A stretch of DNA of 64,000 nucleotides from BCD1 sp965230565 (GCA_965230565.1 CBDDLH010000011.1:284084-348083); one strand, 5' to 3'. Shown: positions 14,774 to 24,450, counted from the stretch's first letter. Notes: generated by a model not told the origin, from the sequence alone. A program made the numbers and translations.

Positions 14774-17700
14774 ATGCAATTGAAAGTGAACGACCTAAAA
14801 ATTAAGCTAATGAGCAAGCGAATGCTTGATAAATCAGCAACATTTTTCAACGGATTAATGAGATGTATATTTACATGGCTGGTTTTCTCTGTAGCAGTTT
14901 CACAGGTCAATGCGCAAGGATGGGATATCCTGTTCGGAGGAGTGAGAGAAGATTTTGCTTATTCGGTGATCCAGACCAAAGACCATGGATATATCACTGT
15001 CGGATTCAGCGAATCTTTTGCGGGTAGCGATATGATCTTTGATTTAAATGCTTATGCTGTTCGTACTGATGTAGATGGAACACCAATTTGGTCAAAATCA
15101 TTCAGTGAAGGCATATCATCAAATGTACCTGATTATGGATATCAGGTTATAGAGACAGAAGAAGAAGATCTTCTGATCGTCGGAGCCATAAGAGAAAATA
15201 ATTCCCTCAATGTCTATTTGCTAAAAACTGACAAAGAGGGCAATGTACTATGGAAGAAAACTTATGGAACTCCGGAATTTGACGAAACGGGTTTTGGTAT
15301 TGTTGAAGCAAGAGATGGTGAAGGTTATGCGATTATCGGATTAGTTGCTGATCCTGATGTTACTGGTTCTGCAGATATCCTTTTGATCAGAACCGATGAT
15401 GAAGGCAATCAGCTTTGGAGTGAAACTTATGGAGGACAGAACAGAGATGAAGGTACTTCGATTGTAGCTTTGGAAGACGGTTTTGTATTCTCAGCTATTT
15501 CCAAGGAAGACGATGATCAGCACAACAATATTTTTCTTGCTCGCACCGACAGCCAGGGTGATACCATCTGGACCAAATCTATTGGTGAGATCGGAATTGG
15601 TGAAGAAGCCAGAGATCTTGTTCTCTCCCGGGACGATAATTATTTAGTCCTCGTGGGAGCTACCGATGATCTGGCCAAGAGTTTGATAGCCAAATACGAT
15701 CTGCAGGGAGAGGAACTCTGGACTACGGAGATAGCTGGTGAAGGCAGATTGAACGATGTGGTGGAGATCAAAGGCGGAGCATTTGTCGCTTGCGGTTACA
15801 GAGATATTACTCCTTTGAAGCAGGCTGTTTTGTTGGTAAAGGTTGACCCGGACAACGGAGACCTGAGCTGGGAGAAAGTTATCGAAGGCAATATCAGAAC
15901 GAAATTTGCTGAAGGTCTGGCCCAGACGTTTGATGGAGGCTTTATTATCGCCGGGTATAATTCTTTGGATGATGGATTTGCCTTTAATGATATAGCGCTT
16001 ATCAAAACCGATGAAAATGGTGACCTCATAACTAACCACATTATAGGAAAGGTTTATTACTCCAATGATGGTTGTAACGGATATGAGGAAGAGGATGTGA
16101 ATCTGAGGGACTGGATAGTCAAAGCAGAGAGTGATTATGCTACTTTCTTCGCGACAACCGATGAAAATGGCAATTACGATATAAGAGTTGATACCGGTGA
16201 CTACACCGTTTCGGTTTTAACTCAGAATGATTATTGGACGGTCTGTTATGAAAGTTCAATTGATTTCACAACGTTCTATGACACAACGAGTTTTAATTTT
16301 CCTGTAATAGCGGACATTCAGTGTCCGTGGTTGACAGTGAATGTTTCCTCAGATGAGGTAGTTATTTGTGAGGATTTTACTTACACAGTTAACTATGCCA
16401 ACTTAGGCCCGGTAGCTGTTAATGACCCTTATATAGAAGTACAGCTCGACGATGAACTTATGTTCGATGGAGCGAGCATCGATGGGGAGGAGTTGGGAGG
16501 CAACCTCCTTCGATTTGGAATTGACGATGTACTGCCGACTCAAAGAGATACATTTACTATTGATGTGATGTGGGCGGATGGTTGTGAAGAAGTTCAACAA
16601 GACCAGGCCATCGTGGTGAGTGCTCATGCGTATCCCGATACACTTTGTCTGGAGCCCGGTGATAACTGGGATGGATCAAGTTTGACGGTAACCGGAGTTT
16701 GTGATCAGGATTCTATCAGATTCTATGTTCAGAATGTTGGTAATGTGGCTATGGCTGATGAAATTACCAGAACCGCTTTCATCGTAGAAGACCAGATCAT
16801 TTTCAGTATGGAACCGATAGAAGATCTTGAACCTCAAGAAATTCTTGAACTTCCGGCCATCAAAGCCAATGGTTCTACTTACAGAATCATCGCTGAACAA
16901 TCAGAAGGACATCCCGGATACAACTTCCCAACAGTAGCAGTCGAAGGATGTGTTGAAGAGGAAGGGGAATCATATTCTACAGGACAATTTGCTCAGTTTC
17001 CTGAAAACGATCAGGATCCTTATATTTCAATTGACGTAAAAGAAGCCATTAGTTCCAACTCTCCAGTTATATTGAGAGGCTATCCCAGGGGGTATCAAGA
17101 TTCAATAATCACCCCCACAACCGATTTGAATTACACGATAGTGTTTCAAAACATTGGAACTGATACTATATCTCGTTTGGTGATAAGGGACACCTTGCCG
17201 GCTTTTCTCGACCGTACTAATATCAGGCCGGGAGCAAGCAGTCACCCCTATGATTTTCAGATTTATGACAATGGTGTCCTGAAATTCACCTTCGAGGAAA
17301 TCCAACTTCTTCCAGGTAGCAGTGCTGACGCGGCCTTGACCCGGGGGTTTGTAAAGTTTGCAATCCCGCAATTACCGGATAATCCGCTGGGGACAATTAT
17401 CGAGAATAGTGCTGCTATCTATTTTGATTATGAAGAGCCCGTTTATACAAATGTGACTCATCATTTTGTTGGCTGTTTAGACTTCCTTGATGAAGAGGAA
17501 GGTTGCATAACAGTTGATACTGATGAACCACCAATTCCGGGCCTCGAAATAAAAGTTTATCCAAATCCGTTTAAAGAAACGGTAACAATTGAGATCGCTG
17601 GTGGATTTGACAATGAGGAGATCACATTCAACTTATTTGATGTAACCGGCAGATTATTAAGGTCTCAACAGTTCATTGGAAACAAATATGATTTTAATCG

Positions 17701-17788
17701 AAATCAGCTCCCTTCCGGATTGTATATTTTCAAACTGGAAAGTAGTGAAGGAAAGCAGATCGGAAGCGGAAAGATGCTGATTCGATGA
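14774..17788 (+). CDS. Large T9SS-secreted protein with beta-propeller-like repeats
   Basis: A secreted 1004-residue protein. A signal segment around residues 30-48 (FTWLVFSVAVSQVNAQG) follows an unusually long N-terminus, so the true start could be one of the later ATGs (codons 13 or 17). Residues about 50-420 contain repeated blade-like units of the form GGxREDFAYSVIQTKDHGYI/ILLIRTDDEGNQLWSETYGG. Then come a carboxypeptidase-regulatory-like segment (about 425-510), CARDB/DUF11-like domains, and a conserved late domain (LNYTIVFQNIGTDTISRLVI, about 777-890). The C-terminal 80 residues (VYPNPFKETVTIEIAGG onward) are a type A T9SS sorting domain. It is probably a surface or extracellular protein; no catalytic motif is visible. 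Confidence 0.85.
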   Translation: MQLKVNDLKIKLMSKRMLDKSATFFNGLMRCIFTWLVFSVAVSQVNAQGWDILFGGVREDFAYSVIQTKDHGYITVGFSESFAGSDMIFDLNAYAVRTDVDGTPIWSKSFSEGISSNVPDYGYQVIETEEEDLLIVGAIRENNSLNVYLLKTDKEGNVLWKKTYGTPEFDETGFGIVEARDGEGYAIIGLVADPDVTGSADILLIRTDDEGNQLWSETYGGQNRDEGTSIVALEDGFVFSAISKEDDDQHNNIFLARTDSQGDTIWTKSIGEIGIGEEARDLVLSRDDNYLVLVGATDDLAKSLIAKYDLQGEELWTTEIAGEGRLNDVVEIKGGAFVACGYRDITPLKQAVLLVKVDPDNGDLSWEKVIEGNIRTKFAEGLAQTFDGGFIIAGYNSLDDGFAFNDIALIKTDENGDLITNHIIGKVYYSNDGCNGYEEEDVNLRDWIVKAESDYATFFATTDENGNYDIRVDTGDYTVSVLTQNDYWTVCYESSIDFTTFYDTTSFNFPVIADIQCPWLTVNVSSDEVVICEDFTYTVNYANLGPVAVNDPYIEVQLDDELMFDGASIDGEELGGNLLRFGIDDVLPTQRDTFTIDVMWADGCEEVQQDQAIVVSAHAYPDTLCLEPGDNWDGSSLTVTGVCDQDSIRFYVQNVGNVAMADEITRTAFIVEDQIIFSMEPIEDLEPQEILELPAIKANGSTYRIIAEQSEGHPGYNFPTVAVEGCVEEEGESYSTGQFAQFPENDQDPYISIDVKEAISSNSPVILRGYPRGYQDSIITPTTDLNYTIVFQNIGTDTISRLVIRDTLPAFLDRTNIRPGASSHPYDFQIYDNGVLKFTFEEIQLLPGSSADAALTRGFVKFAIPQLPDNPLGTIIENSAAIYFDYEEPVYTNVTHHFVGCLDFLDEEEGCITVDTDEPPIPGLEIKVYPNPFKETVTIEIAGGFDNEEITFNLFDVTGRLLRSQQFIGNKYDFNRNQLPSGLYIFKLESSEGKQIGSGKMLIR

Positions 17789-17956
17789 TCATAATCCCAT
17801 AAACATCAAGGGTTTCCTGCAAATGCAGGGAACCCGACCAATGAACTAAAAAATGTAAATAAGCGTTATTAAGTATAAAATACACTGGAAACACAAAAGA
17901 GAATAAGATTTAGGTCGTCTTATTATTTCATGAGATTATGATTTGTTATTAGCGAG

Positions 17957-17986
17957 TCCCGACACAAAGTGTCGGGATTTTTTTTT
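17957..17986. terminator. Terminator between convergent T9SS cargo and dacB genes
   Basis: TCCCGACAC at 17957-17965 pairs with GTGTCGGGA at 17969-17977 around an AAA loop, followed by nine T at 17978-17986. A weaker hairpin (GGGTTTCCTGC with GCAGGGAACCC) precedes it at about 17810-17835. Confidence 0.85.
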
Positions 17987-17989
17987 GCC

Positions 17990-19327
17990 CTAAAACTGCT
18001 CCTTGATCGCCCGCAAAACCTTTTCCATTTCCTTTTTTACCATGTCAGAACCGTCTTTATAGTGATTGTTCATAAAACTGAAAATCAGTGTTTGTCCACT
18101 ATCCGTTTTGATGTAACCACTTAGACAATGATTATTTCGGAGGGTACCTGTTTTGGCAAAAACATAAGGTTTTGTATCCTTATAATAATGTTCAATGGTA
18201 CCCGATCGGCCTCCTGCCGGAAAGATGTCAAAAAGCCGTTCTTCCGAAAATTCATCCCGCATTCGATCAAGTATAATCACCAGGCTTCTTGGTGTGAACA
18301 TATTGTATCTGGTTAAGCCAGAGCCATCATACCACAACAGCTCATCCGGTAAATCCGTAAATATGAAATGTTGCGCATATTCAATAAACGAAATGGTTTT
18401 TTGATACCCAAGGACTTTATTTGAACACATCAGCAGGAGTTGTTCAGCGATAAAATTATCACTTTCGTGCATCAGGCGTCTGTAGAGTGTATCAGGCATT
18501 GGGATGGAAAGCGTTTTCCATCCAATAATGGTATCCAGACTGATCTCTGGTGCAGGTAAGACTTTTCTTTTCAGGGTGTCACTCAAAAGATTTCTGATGG
18601 TCTGATTGGAAGTAATAAAAGGGATCTCCCTGGTGATGGATTCTCCATTGTAATTTTTGGGTATGTGATATTCAAACCAATTGAGGTATTCCTCTCTGTT
18701 AATGTAAAACCGGTTACTATTGATACCCTTTTTAGATACTCCTGTAAAATAAGCAGGATAAATTTCCAGATGGCCACTTCCGGAAGATAATTTAAAACGG
18801 ATGGCATTACCATAAATAGGCAGTGCTGATTTTTCTACCTGGTAATAATATGGATAATCATCCCACATCCAGCCTTCTCCGAATCTGGTATCCTGGAAAT
18901 TTTGATCAACAAATCTGAGCGGTTTGGTTTGAGATCTCAGGAAATCAAGTGCTTCACTTCCAGTGTCAAAATCAGGATGCAGGAAAAGCGGATTTCCGGT
19001 TCCCCGAAAATATAATGCTTCTTCTGTTTCAACATAATTCAGCAAGGGAAGACTATCTCCAAGGATCTTTAAAGCTGTATATAAACTCAAAATTTTGGTA
19101 TTGGAAGCGGGAGTGAAGTATTTATCAGCATTCTTGCTTATCAGGCTAACTTCATTTGCCGGGTCATATAATTCAAAGCCAGTGAACTGCCCATTGAAAA
19201 CCGGAGATCCTTCGATCATTTTCTCTACGGTTCTCAATGCTTTATTAGTTATGAATTTTTTGGGTGTGCAGGCAAATCCAAAGGTTAATAAAAGAAAGAA
19301 AGGCAGCGCTGATTTTAGATGTTGCAT
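17990..19327 (-). CDS. dacB: D-alanyl-D-alanine carboxypeptidase/endopeptidase, PBP4 (S13) family lipoprotein
   Basis: A penicillin-binding protein of about 445 residues that trims or cleaves peptidoglycan cross-links in the periplasm. The S13 motifs are visible: SxxK in TPASNTKILSLYTALK, SxN in ESDNFIAEQLLLM, and KTG in VFAKTGTLRNNHCLSGYI. The N-terminus carries a lipobox (LLLTFGFAC), so it is probably a lipoprotein. The ATG at 19327 is preferred to the TTG at 19345. It is shorter than proteobacterial DacB but normal for the Bacteroidota form. It is divergent from, and only 54 bases away from, another serine penicillin-recognising protein. Confidence 0.9.
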   Translation of the reverse strand: MQHLKSALPFFLLLTFGFACTPKKFITNKALRTVEKMIEGSPVFNGQFTGFELYDPANEVSLISKNADKYFTPASNTKILSLYTALKILGDSLPLLNYVETEEALYFRGTGNPLFLHPDFDTGSEALDFLRSQTKPLRFVDQNFQDTRFGEGWMWDDYPYYYQVEKSALPIYGNAIRFKLSSGSGHLEIYPAYFTGVSKKGINSNRFYINREEYLNWFEYHIPKNYNGESITREIPFITSNQTIRNLLSDTLKRKVLPAPEISLDTIIGWKTLSIPMPDTLYRRLMHESDNFIAEQLLLMCSNKVLGYQKTISFIEYAQHFIFTDLPDELLWYDGSGLTRYNMFTPRSLVIILDRMRDEFSEERLFDIFPAGGRSGTIEHYYKDTKPYVFAKTGTLRNNHCLSGYIKTDSGQTLIFSFMNNHYKDGSDMVKKEMEKVLRAIKEQF

Positions 19328-19381
19328 TTTGATTGGTTTGCTCAATTACTTAACTTCACTCAAATTAATAATTCATTGAAC

Positions 19382-21262
19382 ATGCGCCAACTGTACAGCA
19401 TTTTTTTCTTTTTATTAGCTTGTTTCGCCTTAAATGGGCAGGACATAAAATGGAATGTAGATAGTTTTGATATGGCTCGCCGCAAGGTGGTTTGTCTTCA
19501 AAATAATAATGGACTGATTCCGATCAGGGATTTGGCCTCTCTGGAAGTAGGATACAGGTACTTTGGCAGGGATGCCAAAAATACATTTGAGGCAACGCTC
19601 AATAAATATATGCCGGTGCAAAACCTGGGAGAGCAATCGGGACAGCAAATTTTTTCCGAAACAAAGAAACAGCGGTTGTTGATTTGTGCAGTGAACGCTG
19701 ATTTTTTCGAAGGATTGAAAAATGATAGCAGAGCGAGTTTGTTGGAGTTTTTAAAAGATCATTCCGAAACAATGCCCAAAGTATTGGTCGTTTTTGGCGG
19801 GACTGATTTGCCTCACCTGGAACGGTTGAAACCCATTTTTGATGTGATCCTATATGCTTCTTTGGAAACTTACTGGTATCAATCTATTGCTGCTCAAGCC
19901 ATATTTGGGGGGCAAAGTCTTGAAGAAGCATTATTGGGAGATCTTAGTGAATCTTTTTCAAAAGGCACAGGTGTCCCGGTAAAAGGCTTAAACAGGTTGG
20001 GATATGTGCCACCAAAGGCTATGGGGATGAATGATACCTTGCTGAGAGACAGTATCCGGTTAATTGTTGAATCAGGTATTGCAGCAGGTGCTTTTCCGGG
20101 TGCCCAGGTTTTGGTGGCGAAAGGTGGAAAGGTGATCTACCATGAGACCTTTGGTTTCCATACGTATGACAGCCTGGCGCCGGTTAGAAGTGATGATCTT
20201 TATGATTTTGCTTCTGTGACCAAGATAACTTCCGCCCTTCCGGCAATCATTAAATGGTCGGGAGAGGATAAATTTGATATCGATGCTCCTTTAAAGGCTT
20301 ATTTCCCAGCATTCGCGCGATCTAATAAAGCCAACCTTAGTTACCGGTCCATGTTGGCTCATAATGCCCGTTTAAAGCCGTGGATACCCTATTGGAGAAG
20401 TACGTTGAAAGGGTGTGCCAAATATCCCTGGAAACGCGGATGGGACAATGACAATTACAACAACTGGAAATTCAAACGTAAAACTTTCAGCCGGGATTCT
20501 TCCGAAAAATTCAATGTATTTGTCACCGAAGACCTCTGGTTGCATCAAGATTATAAGGAGAAACGCATCTATAAGGCTATCAAAAAGTCCCCGCTAAACG
20601 AAAAGCAGGAGTATAAGTATTCAGGGTTACTATTCTATTTGCTGCCGGAGATCGTTGCCAACCACTCCGGAATGGATTATGAAACTTATCTCAAGCAAAC
20701 ATTTTATTATCCACTGGGAGCTCATACATTGACTTTTAACCCCGAGCGATTTTTTGCAAAGAGCCGTATTATTCCTACGGAAAATGATACCTTTTTTAGA
20801 ATGAAACAATTACATGGGACGGTTCATGATGAAGGGGCAGCCATGATGGGGGGATTTTCAGCCAATGCCGGTTTATTTGGCACGGCAGGTGATTTGGCTA
20901 AGTTGATGCAGATGTATATGAATTACGGTACCTATGGAGGACAAAGATATATTGCAGAATCTGCCATGAAAGAATTTACCAGGTGCCAGTATTGTGACCA
21001 GGGGAATCGCCGTGGTTTGGGTTTTGATAAACCTTTGATAGAGTACAGTCCGGAAAGTAGCTCTGTTGCAGAAGATGCGAGTGCTGCCAGTTTCGGGCAT
21101 TCCGGTTATACCGGTACTTTCACCTGGGCGGATCCGGAAAGCGGGCTGTTATTTATCTTTTTCAGTAATCGGGTTTATCCTACCCGGAATAACGGTAAAA
21201 TTTATGATTTGGGGATACGTCCCCGGATTCATCAGGTTTTGTATGATGCCATGAAGATGTAA
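19382..21262 (+). CDS. Exported beta-lactamase-fold serine hydrolase with GH3 C-terminal-like domain
   Basis: An exported protein of 626 residues. After a signal peptide (MRQLYSIFFFLLACFALNGQ), residues about 30-205 look like the C-terminal domain of family 3 glycosidases (VVCLQNNNGLIPI start, VVFGGTDLPHLE, IAAQAIFGGQSLEEALLGDL end). Residues about 215-626 are a serine beta-lactamase/class C PBP-like domain with S278-V-T-K281, a YSG motif at the YxN position and HSG near the C-terminus. Bacteroidota often have full GH3-beta-lactamase fusions; here the GH3 catalytic N-domain is absent. Role in muropeptide or cell-wall metabolism is inferred. It is divergent from dacB. Confidence 0.85.
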   Translation: MRQLYSIFFFLLACFALNGQDIKWNVDSFDMARRKVVCLQNNNGLIPIRDLASLEVGYRYFGRDAKNTFEATLNKYMPVQNLGEQSGQQIFSETKKQRLLICAVNADFFEGLKNDSRASLLEFLKDHSETMPKVLVVFGGTDLPHLERLKPIFDVILYASLETYWYQSIAAQAIFGGQSLEEALLGDLSESFSKGTGVPVKGLNRLGYVPPKAMGMNDTLLRDSIRLIVESGIAAGAFPGAQVLVAKGGKVIYHETFGFHTYDSLAPVRSDDLYDFASVTKITSALPAIIKWSGEDKFDIDAPLKAYFPAFARSNKANLSYRSMLAHNARLKPWIPYWRSTLKGCAKYPWKRGWDNDNYNNWKFKRKTFSRDSSEKFNVFVTEDLWLHQDYKEKRIYKAIKKSPLNEKQEYKYSGLLFYLLPEIVANHSGMDYETYLKQTFYYPLGAHTLTFNPERFFAKSRIIPTENDTFFRMKQLHGTVHDEGAAMMGGFSANAGLFGTAGDLAKLMQMYMNYGTYGGQRYIAESAMKEFTRCQYCDQGNRRGLGFDKPLIEYSPESSSVAEDASAASFGHSGYTGTFTWADPESGLLFIFFSNRVYPTRNNGKIYDLGIRPRIHQVLYDAMKM

Positions 21263-21315
21263 ACAGGAAAAGGTTAATTTCCCAAAACTTCGTTATTGGA
21301 AGTTGGGTATTGGAT

Positions 21316-21345
21316 ACCTTGCCTGCTGCGCAACGGAAGGCAGGT
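21316..21345 (+). repeat. Palindromic CCTGCCT/AGGCAGG repeat, copy 2
   Basis: A CCTTGCCT arm and AGGCAGGT arm (21338-21345) around GCTGCGCAACGGA. It is related to the copies at 12995-13021 and, in reverse complement, 54453-54479. Confidence 0.5.
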
Positions 21346-21360
21346 TCAATATTCTGTTAG

Positions 21361-21420
21361 TCGGTGCAGGACAGGAGTCCTGCGTCTTGGTCTGCGTAAG
21401 GCAGGATGTCTTATCGAGCA
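21361..21420 (+). repeat. Dispersed intergenic repeat, copy 2
   Basis: The block from GCAGGACAGGAGTCCTGC to GTCTTATCGAGCA aligns with 5361-5415. It includes the dyad GCAGGAC-AGGA-GTCCTGC (21366-21383). Confidence 0.5.
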
Positions 21421-21444
21421 GTCTGAGCGACTGCGAAATAAAAA

Positions 21445-21476
21445 ATCCCGGACCTCGATTAATTCGAGGCCCGGGA
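21445..21476 (-). terminator. glyS terminator
   Basis: ATCCCGGACCTCGA pairs with TCGAGGCCCGGGAT (one mismatch). Read on the minus strand the hairpin is followed by TTTTTT, 25 bases after the glyS stop. Confidence 0.8.
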
Positions 21477-21500
21477 TATATTTTAAAGGCTCAAAATTTC

Positions 21501-23048
21501 TTAAGCCAGAATATGCTTCATATCCACTTTCCTACCGACAATCTCAGCCACTTTTTCGATGGAAACACGCTCCTGCTTCAAGGTGTCGCGATCACGGATG
21601 GTAACCATATTATCTTCCAGTGATTCGAAATCAACTGTGATACAGAATGGTGTACCTATGGCGTCCTGGCGGCGGTATAGTTTACCAATACTACCCGTAT
21701 CATCGTACTGGCAGTGGAAGGACAATTTGAGTTGATTGAAAATGTCCTTAGCCTTATTAACGATGGCCTCTTCATTACGCTTGAGCGGAAGGATAGCGCA
21801 TTTTACCGGAGCGAGGGCAGGAGGAATCTTCAATACATCTCTCTTGTTGTTTGGATCGTCAGAACCTGGAACCACTTCGTTAACCAATGCCTGGCTCATT
21901 GTTGCAAGGAACATTCGGTCTACACCAATTGATGTTTCAATTACGTATGGTACATAATTTTCATTCAATTCCGGATCGAAGTACTGCATCTTTTTACCGG
22001 AGAGATCAGAATGGCTCGAAAGGTCGAAATCAGTACGGGAGTGAATACCCTCAAGCTCTTTGAATCCAAACGGGAATTCAAACTCAATATCCAGCGCGGC
22101 ATTGGCATAATGAGCCAGTGCTTCGTGGTTGTGGTAACGGAGTTTTTCGTCCGGGGTGCCGAGTGCTTTATGCCATTTCATTCTCACTTCCTTCCAGTAT
22201 TCATACCACTTCATTTCTTCACCCGGGCGCACGAAAAATTGCATTTCCATTTGTTCGAATTCGCGCATACGGAAAATAAACTGGCGCGCGACGATCTCGT
22301 TACGGAAAGCCTTACCGATCTGGGCGATACCAAACGGAATTTTCTGGCGGGTGCTTTTCTGAACATTCAGAAAGTTGACAAAAATACCCTGAGCCGTTTC
22401 AGGTCTGAGGTATAATTTTCCTTCTGTTCCGGCAATGTTACCCAGCTGGGTGCTGAACATGAGGTTGAACTGTCGTACATCTGTCCAGTTGCGGGAACCG
22501 GTATCCGGGTCGGCAATGTCCAGATCAACTATGATGGCTTTTAATTCCTCCATATCGTTGTTGGTCATAGCTGTTGCCAGGCGTTCTGTGATCGCATCGA
22601 TCTTTTCCTGGTAACCCTTCACACGACCGTTGGTTTCCCGGAACATTTTTTCATCGAAATTATCAAAGCGTTTTTTGGCCTTGGTAACTTCTTTATTGAT
22701 CTTTCCTTCGATTTTGGCAATGTGATCTTCGATCAGGACATCCGCTCTGTAACGTCTTTTACTGTCTTTGTTGTCAATCAAAGGGTCGTTAAATGCATCG
22801 ACGTGTCCTGAAGCTTTCCATGTTTTTGGGTGCATGAAAATGGCTGCATCGATACCCACGATATTCTCATGCATATCGACCATTGCTCTCCACCAGTATC
22901 TTTTGATATTGTTTTTCAATTCCGATCCGTAGGGGCCGTAATCATAGACCGCAGCCAATCCATCATATACTTCACTGGATTGATAGATGAAACCATACTC
23001 CTTACAATGGGCCACAAGTCGCTTGAACTGATCACTCTGTTGGGACAT
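21501..23048 (-). CDS. glyS: Glycyl-tRNA synthetase (dimeric, class II)
   Basis: Charges tRNA-Gly with glycine. This is the single-chain alpha2 type found in Bacteroidota, archaea and eukaryotes, not the alpha/beta tetramer. The 515 residues show the N-terminal core YQSSEVYDGLAAVYDYGPYG, class II motif 2 (GIAQIGKAFRNEIVARQF), and motif 3 (ETSIGVDRMFLATM) before the anticodon-binding domain. The ATG at 23048 (MSQQSDQFK) is chosen over a frame extension to 23096. A hairpin follows the stop. Gene symbols glyS/glyQS are both used for this form. Confidence 0.95.
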   Translation of the reverse strand: MSQQSDQFKRLVAHCKEYGFIYQSSEVYDGLAAVYDYGPYGSELKNNIKRYWWRAMVDMHENIVGIDAAIFMHPKTWKASGHVDAFNDPLIDNKDSKRRYRADVLIEDHIAKIEGKINKEVTKAKKRFDNFDEKMFRETNGRVKGYQEKIDAITERLATAMTNNDMEELKAIIVDLDIADPDTGSRNWTDVRQFNLMFSTQLGNIAGTEGKLYLRPETAQGIFVNFLNVQKSTRQKIPFGIAQIGKAFRNEIVARQFIFRMREFEQMEMQFFVRPGEEMKWYEYWKEVRMKWHKALGTPDEKLRYHNHEALAHYANAALDIEFEFPFGFKELEGIHSRTDFDLSSHSDLSGKKMQYFDPELNENYVPYVIETSIGVDRMFLATMSQALVNEVVPGSDDPNNKRDVLKIPPALAPVKCAILPLKRNEEAIVNKAKDIFNQLKLSFHCQYDDTGSIGKLYRRQDAIGTPFCITVDFESLEDNMVTIRDRDTLKQERVSIEKVAEIVGRKVDMKHILA

Positions 23049-23261
23049 AATGTTTTTATTTAATTTCAGAAAGTCAGATTGTTTAGGAACATACAACCCC
23101 GGTTGAGTTATTTTAGTTCCTGATGATAAAGAATCATCTGAAAACTTCCTGAGCTACAAAAAAATGAGGTGCAAATTTCCGAAAAAATTAGATAAAGACC
23201 TCATTGAATAGGGGATTCTTCTAAAAAAGACATCATATAATTGAAACTAAAACATAAAGCA

Positions 23262-23969
23262 ATGAGACAATTATTAAAAATTGGATTTTTAAGCGCCCTG
23301 TTTTTGACAATAGGGGCAGGCCTGATGGCTCAGGATATTTACAAATTGAAATCTTTCGACGGTATTTCCGTGCTTGGCAATATTGAGGTTATTCTTGAAA
23401 AGGGAGAAACCCCTAAAGCAGAAATTACAGCCAACGGCATTTCGGAAGAAGACGTGAGTGTATTTGTGAAAGAAGGAGTTCTGAAATTACAAATGTTGAA
23501 AACCATCTTTAAGGAAGATGAGGAAGTTACGGTTAAAGTGGTCTATGCCGAACCATTGGATTACATCAAAGTCGGTGCCGGTTCAAGGCTTACTGCCACA
23601 GAACCTATTGAGGTAGATAAACTTGAAATGAGGGCTGTTTCCGGAGCGCAACTGGAACTCGAAGTGTACGCCAGGAAAATTAAGGTATACGTAGCTGAAG
23701 GCGGACAGATTGAGTTGGAAGGAACGGTGGAAGAGCAATATGCGACTGCGGTCACCGGTGGAGAATACGACGGGCTCGACCTGGATTGTCAATACACAGA
23801 GGCTCGTGCCAATACCGGTGGAGAATTGAGTGTAATTGCTAAACGTTCTCTTGATGCCCGTGCCAATACCGGTGGTTTTATCGAATATGCCGGTCAGCCG
23901 GAGGAAAGAAGTACCAATAGTTTGTTTACCGGGAAGATTAGGAAGGTTAAGCCAGGATTAATCGATTAG
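23262..23969 (+). CDS. Exported GIN-domain (DUF2807) protein
   Basis: A 235-residue exported protein with a signal peptide (LLKIGFLSALFLTIGAGLMAQ) followed by a GIN/DUF2807 right-handed beta-helix-like domain. Its start IYKLKSFDGISVLGNIEVIL and the short strand repeats (EMRAVSGAQLELEVYARKIK; twice ARANTGG) are typical. The family is probably surface or periplasmic and adhesin-like in character, with no known enzyme activity. The ATG at 23262 gives the signal peptide directly. Its stop lies 1 base before the left inverted repeat of the cassette at 23971-24686. Confidence 0.88.
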   Translation: MRQLLKIGFLSALFLTIGAGLMAQDIYKLKSFDGISVLGNIEVILEKGETPKAEITANGISEEDVSVFVKEGVLKLQMLKTIFKEDEEVTVKVVYAEPLDYIKVGAGSRLTATEPIEVDKLEMRAVSGAQLELEVYARKIKVYVAEGGQIELEGTVEEQYATAVTGGEYDGLDLDCQYTEARANTGGELSVIAKRSLDARANTGGFIEYAGQPEERSTNSLFTGKIRKVKPGLID

Positions 23970-24033
23970 CCGGGATTATACCGGGATTAGTAGGATTTAG
24001 GGATTGCCTGGATTTCTTGTGTTACGGTGTATT

Positions 24034-24069
24034 AAAAACCGATCGAACTTAGAAGTTCGATCGGTTTTT
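24034..24069. terminator. Bidirectional hairpin at left side of GxxExxY cassette
   Basis: A perfect 17-bp palindrome (24034-24050 with 24053-24069) with A-tract on one side and T-tract on the other, so it can end transcription from both the GIN-domain gene and the GxxExxY gene. Confidence 0.85.
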
Positions 24070-24073
24070 AGAT

Positions 24074-24450
24074 TTATGGGGTGAATTTTTTATTTAATAA
24101 CCTTTTGTATTGCAGGCTTCTGGCGCCGAAATTAATCAATAAGCCATTTTCTAAATTTTGGATTTCCAGATAATTCAAACCTTGTGCGAGATGGATGTCC
24201 TCTAATTCGATTGTGGCTTTAAGTTCTACGCTAAAGATGTCTTCAATTAAAAAATCAACTCTTCTGGTGCCTATTTGAACACCTCGATAGAAAATGGGCA
24301 TTTCGAACTCTCTTACATAACTAATTCCTTTCCTCTCTAATTCTAGGGCAAGGCTCTTTGGTAAATAACTTCCTGAAACCCATTTCCCAGGATTTTGTGA
24401 ACAGTCATGGCACAGCCAATTATGGCATAACTTAATTCTTTGTTTTTCAT
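24074..24450 (-). pseudogene. GxxExxY protein, frameshifted
   Basis: The C-terminal frame gives the family core (ALELERKGISYVREFEMP, then FYRGVQIGTRRVDFLIED and LLINFG). Reading the minus strand from ATG at 24450 gives MKNKELSYAIIGCAMTVHKI followed by LGNGFQEVIYQRALP and a stop. This start contains the name-giving G-F-Q-E-V-I-Y. The two halves join if one base is added near 24346-24351 (TTG-CCC-TAG would read TTG-GCC-CTA). So the gene is a complete family member of about 125 residues with a one-base deletion, real or from sequencing error. The family is PD-(D/E)XK-like and of unknown role. It lies inside an inverted-repeat-bounded cassette. Confidence 0.75.
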
